In this document: positions 58,258 through 64,000 of the stretch, piece after piece | Numbering within the stretch: position 1 is the stretch's first letter | Layout: every line of letters begins with the position of its first letter | Source of the DNA: Holophagaceae bacterium | Lineage (GTDB): Bacteria; Acidobacteriota; Holophagae; Holophagales; Holophagaceae | DNA: 64,000 bases | Reading direction: 5' to 3' | Assembly (NCBI GenBank): GCA_016722505.1 | Contig: JADKJH010000003.1 | Coordinates: forward strand, 372,001 to 436,000 | Position numbers and translations under genes: made by a program | The notes under the pieces: generated by a model | Seen by the model: the letters and a program-made list of their open reading frames with translations, nothing else | Database searches by the model: none | What the model was told of the DNA's origin: nothing

Positions 58258-60453
58258 TCAGGTCTTGAGGCGCTTTAGCCGCATGAACCCGAATCCGGCG
58301 AAGAACAACATGGGTGCCAAGGCCCCGAGAGGTGCCGGGATCTCCCCAGATTTCGATGCACCAGTAAAGATCCCTTGAAGACCAAGAAAGAGCAGGCCGA
58401 TGACGAGTCCAATTCCGATGGATTGCCCCCGGCCACTACGTGCTTCGGGGAAGGCCCATGAAAGGGATGCAAGGACCAGGCAGGGACCCGCAAGCCAGGA
58501 GAAGATCCGGATCCAAAGCAGGGTGGCTCTGTTCGGATCGGGGGCCCAGCGTTGCCATTTAAACAAATCGCCTGTGCTGGTCATGTCAGCGTGGGTGGGC
58601 TCCCGTAAGGACGTCTCCGGGAAAAGTCTTTCCACACCTGGCCCTTGGACCAGCTTGGTCCCCCCCCAGGAAAGTCCCTGGGCAAAAGCATCTCCCGTTT
58701 TCCAGCAAAGCAGTATCGGCGCCTCTAGTGCAGGTTTGAGAGGGAATCCCCAACGAGTTTGCCCTTGTTGGTTCCAAAGCACACCTGTCGAGCCCAAATA
58801 TAGCCAGGCATTACGAGAGGAGGGATTTGCAGGCCGATCGATGATTTGTCTATAAACAGTGTCAGCTTTGTAATATGCGTAAGGAGCAACCCACAATTGA
58901 AGGACCGCTGTAGAAGCAAGTACAGTCAACCAAGCCCTTCGTGCGTGCCAAACCCATTGAACAAGGCTGACTCCGCCCGCCCGTAGGGCCACCCATTCTG
59001 CGGTCTGTGTGGCCTGCCCAAACGCAAACATGGTTCCAAGTAGGAAGGTGATAGGCAAAGCCGTGTTCATAAAGGTGGGTAGATTCAATATCCAATAGTA
59101 TAAAAAGTCTATTATGGTCTTGTGATTACGAGAAACGTCCCCAGCGAGGGTCGCATACTCGATAAGTAAATCAAGGGCGAGTAAGGTACCCAATGTGGCA
59201 CCCCAACTCTTGGCCCAAAGTGAACATGCCCAACGATTAATGATGTGATTTGAACACGGCTCATTGGATGCCTCGGCATTTGATCTTATCGGTTTCAGAG
59301 ATTTCAAGAGCCCACGAGCCTTGATGGCCAAAGAAACCAACATCTTGTTCATTTTCAATTTGAAGTGACTCATAGTTGTATTGGACATATGGGGTTTTAA
59401 CTTTTTATTAAGCAATAAAAAACCAGCTGCCAGGAAGAGCCATGGCAGCAATAACTGATAATAAAAAGCTTGATGATTTGATTGCATGATCATGTTTTCA
59501 AACAACATATTGAAAAAATAATAAACCAGGATGAGTCCGAGGCTGTTCAAAATCGAACCACCAGCTTGAAACCGTGGGTGCCCCAAGCCCATTGCAATGC
59601 CAAACAACAAGAAGGCGACTGAAGCAAAGGGAAGGGAAAAGCGACGGCTCAATTCCATCACAGATGCCGGAGATTTTAATCGCATGATCTCTGATGTTTT
59701 AAGATACCTGAGAGGAGTCGGAGTCAGAATCTTCGCGATTCCTGGTAATCGGAACCGAAGATCTTGGCTCTCCTGGTGAAGGTTCACGACGCTTCCCGTT
59801 TGAACCTGGAAAACGCTTCCATTGAGGTCGACCAGCCGCATATCAAGAATGTGTCCGCCGTCCGATTGAGGGTGGATCGAGTAGGAAATGCCTTTGGCCA
59901 CCATATGCTGGACGCCCGTTGGGCTGACCTCCATCACATGAACTTCACCATCTGGAGCCATCCAGACTGATTGCCCAGGAGAGCCGGGGGGAATACGCGG
60001 GGGTTGACCCGTTCTAAGGAAACGAGTTCGGGCTTCTTCGAGCATTTTAAGTCGGACTGTGGCCTGAAGGTGATTCACCGATGGAACTAGAAGGTGACTA
60101 TTGGCTACAGATAGCGACAGGACAAACAAAGAGAGCACCAGATAGGGCTTGAGCAGCATCCGGCTCCCCATGCCTAATCCTTGGGACGCCACCAACTCCG
60201 AGCTTTGGACCATCTGTTGGGTCCCCAGCAAGCCTCCAAGAACGGCGGCCATGGGGAATACCAACATAAAGGTTTCAGGGACCGCCAGAAGGAGCAAAGG
60301 CAAGAGCCATTTGAAGGAAGCTCCAAGATTGAAAACCTCTTTGGAGATATCCACCAATTCTTTGGCTAGCAGCAGTCCCCCAAAGAAAAGCACGGCTCCT
60401 CCGATAGGGAAGAGCCATCTGCGGAGGGTGTAGCGGAAGAGAATTTGGTTCAT
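58258..60453 (-). CDS. lptF-lptG: LptF-LptG fusion: LPS export ABC permease
   Basis: 731 residues in one frame. Residues 1-360 form an LptF/YjgP-like permease half (start MNQILFRYTLRRWLFPIGGA, beta-jellyroll segment about 130-250, RFSLPFASVAFLLFGIAMGL). Residues about 400-731 form an LptG/YjgQ-like half (LGTLLALDLLIEYATLAGD, LPTFMNTALPITFLLGTMFA, SWAFPEARSGRGQSIGIGLV). A Lys-rich linker of about 45 residues joins them. LptF and LptG are normally separate proteins that form the LptB2FGC inner-membrane extractor of LPS. kdsD lies directly upstream. Parts of this gene look less GC-rich than neighbours. Confidence 0.87.
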   Translation of the reverse strand: MNQILFRYTLRRWLFPIGGAVLFFGGLLLAKELVDISKEVFNLGASFKWLLPLLLLAVPETFMLVFPMAAVLGGLLGTQQMVQSSELVASQGLGMGSRMLLKPYLVLSLFVLSLSVANSHLLVPSVNHLQATVRLKMLEEARTRFLRTGQPPRIPPGSPGQSVWMAPDGEVHVMEVSPTGVQHMVAKGISYSIHPQSDGGHILDMRLVDLNGSVFQVQTGSVVNLHQESQDLRFRLPGIAKILTPTPLRYLKTSEIMRLKSPASVMELSRRFSLPFASVAFLLFGIAMGLGHPRFQAGGSILNSLGLILVYYFFNMLFENMIMQSNHQAFYYQLLLPWLFLAAGFLLLNKKLKPHMSNTTMSHFKLKMNKMLVSLAIKARGLLKSLKPIRSNAEASNEPCSNHIINRWACSLWAKSWGATLGTLLALDLLIEYATLAGDVSRNHKTIIDFLYYWILNLPTFMNTALPITFLLGTMFAFGQATQTAEWVALRAGGVSLVQWVWHARRAWLTVLASTAVLQLWVAPYAYYKADTVYRQIIDRPANPSSRNAWLYLGSTGVLWNQQGQTRWGFPLKPALEAPILLCWKTGDAFAQGLSWGGTKLVQGPGVERLFPETSLREPTHADMTSTGDLFKWQRWAPDPNRATLLWIRIFSWLAGPCLVLASLSWAFPEARSGRGQSIGIGLVIGLLFLGLQGIFTGASKSGEIPAPLGALAPMLFFAGFGFMRLKRLKT

Positions 60454-60500
60454 TTTAACTTTCGATAATGTATATTATGTAAACTTGAATATTGAAAAGC

Positions 60501-61502
60501 TCAAATCACCTTGGCATTAAGAAGATCATGAATATGTATGACACCACAGGGTTTAGTGTTTTCGACAACGACTAGAAAGGTGATTTTATGGTTCTCCATC
60601 ATCCCTGCCGCTTCGGCGGCCAGTCGATCCGATCCGATGGTGTAAGGCGGATGGCCACTCAAGATATCAGAGGCCTTTAGCTGAAGCGGATTGTCCCCAT
60701 GGTTCTGGGAATGTTCCAGCGCCCGTCGAATATCCCCATCGCTGATCACGCCCTTGAAGATGCCCCCATCCATTACTACCGCCATACCCAATTTACCGTC
60801 AGAGATGGACTTGAGCGTTTCGATCAGACCAGCGGTTATTTCAATACTCGGATACAGTAAATGCATCAAATCTTTAATTTTTAGTAATTTAGCACCAAGA
60901 CTTCCACCTGGATGAAGTTCGGCAAATCGTTCCGCTGTAAACCCTTTTCGACTCATCAAACAGGCAGCGAGCATGTCTCCCCAAATGAGCTGCATGGTGG
61001 TGCTGGCCATAGGAGCTAAATCAATCGGACATCCTTCACCATCAGGTAGTTGATAAGAAAAGCACCATCGGGCTGCTTGGCCTAAAGAGCTATTGGTGTT
61101 GGATGTAATAGCTGCAATGGGGATCCCTAAGCGAGATAGCCGAGGCAAAATCCTAAGGATTTCCTCGCTTTCCCCGCTATTGGAAAGCAGGAGCACCGAA
61201 TCACCTGGAATCACCATGCCTAGATCCCCGTGGAGCGCTTCAGCTGGATGCATGAACAGGCTAGGGGAACCGGTCGAAACAAAAGTCGAGGAGATTTTTT
61301 GGGCTATCAACCCCGACTTGCCCATGCCCGAAAGGACAATACGCCCCTGTTGGCCCGAAACCGAGCCCACCCAACTTGATACGGATTCCGCCTGCCAATG
61401 CTCACTCAACCAATGCAATGCTCCCAATGTGGAGCGAAGAACGCCCTTGCCCTGCTCAATGTCTGAGGTGGACCCGACAAAAGATTTGGTCTCATGTTCC
61501 AA
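60501..61502 (-). CDS. kdsD: D-arabinose 5-phosphate isomerase (KdsD) with SIS and CBS domains
   Basis: 333 residues. SIS domain (about 45-185): GRIVLSGMGKSGLIAQKIS, LSNSGESEEIL and a C-terminal helix; two CBS domains follow (LMHLLYPSIEI... GVISDGDIRRALEHS; KASDILSGHPPYTIG). Converts ribulose-5-phosphate to arabinose-5-phosphate for KDO of LPS. Followed 47 bases later by lptFG on the same strand, an LPS operon. Family length is normal. Confidence 0.95.
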   Translation of the reverse strand: MEHETKSFVGSTSDIEQGKGVLRSTLGALHWLSEHWQAESVSSWVGSVSGQQGRIVLSGMGKSGLIAQKISSTFVSTGSPSLFMHPAEALHGDLGMVIPGDSVLLLSNSGESEEILRILPRLSRLGIPIAAITSNTNSSLGQAARWCFSYQLPDGEGCPIDLAPMASTTMQLIWGDMLAACLMSRKGFTAERFAELHPGGSLGAKLLKIKDLMHLLYPSIEITAGLIETLKSISDGKLGMAVVMDGGIFKGVISDGDIRRALEHSQNHGDNPLQLKASDILSGHPPYTIGSDRLAAEAAGMMENHKITFLVVVENTKPCGVIHIHDLLNAKVI

Positions 61503-61609
61503 GAGAGTGGCTCCGAAATTGGTTCCAAAGGGAATCGAGCCATGTTAGCAGCCATTCCAAAAGCCTTTCAGCAGTGCGAAACGAAACCAACCCGTGCTTG
61601 AATGGAAGT

Positions 61610-61682
61610 GGCCCTTTAGCTCAGCGGTCAGAGCGGGCGCCTCATAAGCGCTAAGGCGTGGGTTCGAATCCCACAGGGGCCA
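61610..61682 (+). tRNA. tRNA-Met (anticodon CAT)
   Basis: 73 nt without encoded CCA. Acceptor GGCCCTT/AGGGGCC, anticodon stem GGCGC/GCGCT around CTCATAA, T-stem GTGGG/CCCAC. The paired first base pair argues for an elongator tRNA; an Ile-type CAT (lysidine) is not excluded. The other tRNAs in the window do encode CCA. Confidence 0.92.
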
Positions 61683-61722
61683 CGCTTCTGTGATCAATCA
61701 TCTTTTTCGGAAAGGAAAATCC

Positions 61723-62355
61723 ATGCGAACTGCTGTGTTCTCCGCCCTTCTCGCCCTGCCCCTTCTTGCTGCTGGGCCGTCAGAAAAGCCTCAAGTCAAG
61801 TTCACGACCAGCCTGGGCTCTTTCACGCTTCAACTGGAGCCAAAGGCCGCCCCCAAGACTGTTGCCAACTTTATGAAATACGTCCATAAGGGCTTCTACA
61901 AAGGCACTACATTTCATAGGGTCATTCCCACTTTCATGATCCAAGGCGGAGGTTTCACCGCTGATATGAAAAAGAAAGCAGGGGATCCTCCGATAGCGAA
62001 TGAGGGCAAGGAGGCCATGGCAGCGGGTCTCCACAACACTCGCGGAACCATCGCCATGGCACGCACCAATGATCCCCACAGCGCCAGCAGCCAGTTCTTC
62101 ATCAACGTGAAAGACAATTCCATGAGCCTTGATCCAAAACCTGATGGATGGGGCTACTGCGTCTTCGGCAGCGTCATTGAAGGCATGGATACTGTCGACA
62201 AGATCAAAGCTGTGCCCACCCATAACGTTCAGATGAACGGCGATGTTCCAGTCACCGCTGTGCTCATCACCGATGCCCAGGAAGTAAATGGGGTTCCGGT
62301 GAAAAAGCCGTCAGCCAAAAAAGCGTCCCCCAAGGCCACCAAGAAAAAGAGATAG
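61723..62355 (+). CDS. ppiA: Exported cyclophilin-type peptidyl-prolyl isomerase
   Basis: 210 residues. ATG at 61723 follows GGAAAGGA; signal peptide MRTAVFSALLALPLLAAG. Cyclophilin core: LGSFTLQLEPKAAPKTVANF, YKGTTFHRVIPTFMIQGG (catalytic Arg), NTRGTIAMARTNDPHSASSQ and FGSVIEGMDTVDKI. It catalyses prolyl cis-trans isomerisation in the periplasm. The C-terminal tail is Lys/Ala-rich (KKPSAKKASPKATKKK). The repeat block begins about 70 bases after the stop. Confidence 0.95.
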   Translation: MRTAVFSALLALPLLAAGPSEKPQVKFTTSLGSFTLQLEPKAAPKTVANFMKYVHKGFYKGTTFHRVIPTFMIQGGGFTADMKKKAGDPPIANEGKEAMAAGLHNTRGTIAMARTNDPHSASSQFFINVKDNSMSLDPKPDGWGYCVFGSVIEGMDTVDKIKAVPTHNVQMNGDVPVTAVLITDAQEVNGVPVKKPSAKKASPKATKKKR

Positions 62356-62426
62356 CTCGAGGTCATCGGGACGAGGTGAGGCCATAATGCGCGTTGGTGC
62401 TTTTTCTTCGGTGGTCCCTGAAAGCT

Positions 62427-62739
62427 GGAGCGCGCGTTGTTCCTGATGCTTGGAGGCGCCGTAACGCCCTGGCCAGAAGAGCGCTGGCCTCTGCGGCCGT
62501 AGGGGTTACTGGGGTTACTACCTTCGACTTTAGGCGGAGCACCACCCATCGCGTCGGCCTGTGGCCGACATAGAGGCTCCGGCTCTGCAAGCGTAGCGAG
62601 CAGGAGCGCGCACAGCTTGCGATAGCTGGAGGCACCGTAACGCCTTGGCCAGAAGAGCGCTGGCCTCTGCGGCCGTAGGGGTTACTACCTTCGACTCCCG
62701 GCGGAGCACCTCCCATCGCGTCGGCCTGTGGCCGACATA
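62427..62739 (+). repeat. Tandem GC-rich repeat, two copies of about 140 bp
   Basis: Copy 1 (62427-62572) and copy 2 (62603-62739) share GGAGCGCGC at the start, then GTAACGCC(C/T)TGGCCAGAAG, CTGGCCTCTGCGGCCGTAGG and GTCGGCCTGTGGCCGACATA. Each unit has inner palindromes (GGCCAGAAGAGCGCTGGCC and GTCGGCCTGTGGCCGAC). The T-arm-like CTTCGACT with GCGGAGCACC may be a relic of a tRNA 3' end, which is weak inference. The region 62356-62820 contains no gene. Confidence 0.85.
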
Positions 62740-62849
62740 AGACTCGTTGCCCCTGCGGGGCATCACGTGGGCTGAAAGCCCAGAGTGGGCGTTAATAGTT
62801 TGAGGGTATGGGTTTGATAGGTGCGGGCCAAGCGGCGCAGGCTCATCTT

Positions 62850-63010
62850 GAGGGATGTCCTAAATGGTGGCCGCGGCTCCTATGGCAGTGGAAACTCCGC
62901 ACATAAGACTGGCCCGCACGGGTAGTGGTATCACATTGTGTTGCGACTTGGAAGAGTCTGCACGGATGACAGTGTCGCTGTTCATTCGCCCCGTGCATCG
63001 GACATCCCTC
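62850..63010 (+). ncRNA. Candidate bridge-type noncoding RNA in the IS110 leader
   Basis: GAGGGATGTCC (62850-62860) and GGACATCCCTC (63000-63010) form a perfect 11-bp stem closing about 140 nt, ending 20 nt before the transposase start. Inside is a second hairpin (TGCACGG 62959-62965 with CCGTGCA 62991-62997). Known IS110 elements of the non-IS1111 type encode a structured bridge RNA of about 180 nt in this position. Prediction by inverted repeats only. Confidence 0.4.
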
Positions 63011-63030
63011 CCTTTTCGAGAGGAGGTCCC

Positions 63031-64000
63031 ATGGACCGGGAAGTCGCTGAAGTCATCCATCCCGTGGCTTGCGGGCTGGATGTCCACTCGGCCATCCTCG
63101 TGGCCTGCCTGGTGCGCTCTGGCCCCAGTGGCGGGCCTCGCTACGAAGAGCGGAGTTTCCCCACGGCTCTACAGGGCCTGAGAGAGCTTCGGGATTGGCT
63201 CTTCGCCAGTGGCTGCCAGGCGGTGGGGATGGAGGCCACGGGCGTGTATTGGATGCCCGTTTTCGCGGCACTGGAAGGCCACGTCCAGATGACCGTGGGG
63301 AATCCGAACCACATGCAAAACCTGCGCGGCCATAAGACCGACCGCAAGGATGCGAGGTGGATCGCGGGCCTGGTGCGGCACGACCTCATTCGCCCAAGCT
63401 TCGTGCCCAAGCAGGAATTCCGCGATGCCCGGGAACTGACGCGGTTTCGTCGTCAGCTCATCCAAGCGCGGACCAGCATGCGCAATGAAGTCCAGCGGCT
63501 TCTCGCACGTCAGGGGTCACCTTGGGAACCGTGCTGAGCAATGTGTTCGGCACATCCGGCATGGCGATTCTGGAATCCCTGGCGGAAGGACGGAGCGTCG
63601 TGGACGAACTCCCCAAGCTCATCCACCACTCTGTGAAGAAGAAACTGGGGATGCTGACGGCGGCCCTGGAAGCGCCCCTGTTCCCGGTTCCCAGGAAGCT
63701 GCTGGCGCTGCAACTCAAGCGGCTGGAAGTCGTGGAGGAAAACATCCAGGATGTGGAGGGGCTCATCGCAGCGCAGATGGCCCCTCACAAGCAGCAGCTG
63801 GAGTTGCTGATGAGTATTCCCGGCATCAGCCTCACATCCGCGTGTGTGATCCTTGCCGAGATCGGTGTGGACATGAGCGTGTGGCCCACCGAGAAACACC
63901 TATCCGCCTGGGCGGGCGTAGCACCTGGGTGCCGAGAGAGTGGAGGCAAAAATATGCGCGCCGCCGCCCGAAAGGGGAACCCGTACCTTTGCAGCGCCTT
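63031..64000 (+). pseudogene. IS110-family DEDD transposase, frameshifted at 63513-63516
   Basis: ATG at 63031 follows GAGGAGG by 5 bases. N-terminal RuvC-like DEDD domain: VACGLDVHSAIL (Asp), VGMEATGVYWMP (Glu), GHKTDRKDARWIAG (Asp, Asp). The frame then reads RQGSPWEPC and stops at 63535-63537, while the next frame continues normally (VTLGTVLSNVFGTSG) into the Tnp_20 domain with LLMSIPGISLTSACVILAEIG, and WAGVAPGCRESGGKN with the Ser catalytic region, to the window end. Adding one G to GGGG at 63513-63516 joins the parts. Confidence 0.88.

Larger units (their letters stand above)
62790..64000 (+). mobile_element. IS110-family insertion sequence, 3' end outside window
   Basis: The transposase gene and about 240 bases of upstream noncoding leader are present; the left boundary is approximate because IS110 elements lack terminal inverted repeats. 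Next to it lie the palindromic repeats at 62427-62739, a common target context for this family. Confidence 0.7.

Noticed and set aside
62530..62766. Small proteins encoded by the repeat block (MGGAPP-type frames)
   Set aside because: The same frames recur in both repeat copies and arise from repeat sequence; no ribosome binding sites or conserved domains.

Overview
The window comes from a fairly GC-rich diderm (Gram-negative-type) bacterium. Lipopolysaccharide and outer-membrane genes (a GmhB-type phosphatase, kdsD, an LptF-LptG permease, an Mla/MCE lipid transporter) stand beside ordinary housekeeping genes (rpoD, dnaG, glmU, mnmA, coaX, gcvT/gcvH, pdxA). Gene content, operon style and protein texture suggest Acidobacteriota, possibly class Holophagae (Geothrix/Holophaga relatives); this is inference from reading, not from a search. 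There is no rRNA, no CRISPR array and no prophage. Five tRNA genes and one IS110-family element are present.

Layout. 1-11.4 kb is one minus-strand block: a response-regulator-like gene cut by the window edge, then (in transcription order from 11.4 kb down) an orphan CoA-transferase alpha subunit, an OPA-type transporter, a terminator, and a tightly overlapped run of HAD phosphatase, LtaS-like sulfatase-fold enzyme, metallophosphoesterase, membrane protein, dnaG and rpoD. 11.5-18 kb is plus strand: TolB-like propeller, GmhB, SfsA and a large secreted M4 protease. 18-29.6 kb holds a response regulator, gcvT-gcvH-mltD, tRNA-Ala, an ABC-F ATPase, a secreted metzincin-like protease with a companion lipoprotein, and coaX-birA. 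29.6-32.7 kb is a five-gene minus-strand envelope-stress-type operon (46-residue membrane protein, DUF5668 protein, LiaF-like protein, LytS-type kinase, LytTR regulator). 33-40 kb contains tRNA-Gln with unusual flanking repeats, a hybrid kinase, a Tat-exported Ntn-hydrolase, and an ECF sigma/anti-sigma pair with a secreted partner. 40-53 kb is a long minus-strand series: hfq-like, pdxA, pabC-like, degenerate membrane sensor, glmU, mlaEFD, DUF116, quinone oxidoreductase, UbiA prenyltransferase, pgeF, spoVG. 53-62.4 kb holds an NtrB-type kinase, fur, tRNA-Gly and tRNA-Cys, mnmA with a ferredoxin-type membrane protein, kdsD-lptFG, tRNA-Met and a cyclophilin. 62.4-64 kb is a repeat block followed by the IS110 element, which runs off the window.

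Three themes deserve attention. (1) Repeats: the 3' ends of tRNA-Gln and tRNA-Cys are each duplicated about 165-220 bp downstream, with an inverted T-arm copy between, and several intergenic gaps are filled by degenerate short-word repeats that run in one orientation and then in the reverse complement. (2) The noncoding leader of the IS110 element is closed by an 11-bp inverted repeat and looks like a candidate bridge RNA. (3) Four genes (sfsA, the M4 protease, the NtrB-type kinase, the IS110 transposase) each have one single-base frameshift, three of them in short G/C runs, which points to sequence-quality indels as the first explanation. Architectural oddities include an LptF-LptG fusion, an MCE protein with a C-terminal strand-rich domain, an Hfq-like protein with a long N-terminal extension and a PdxA with a large insertion.
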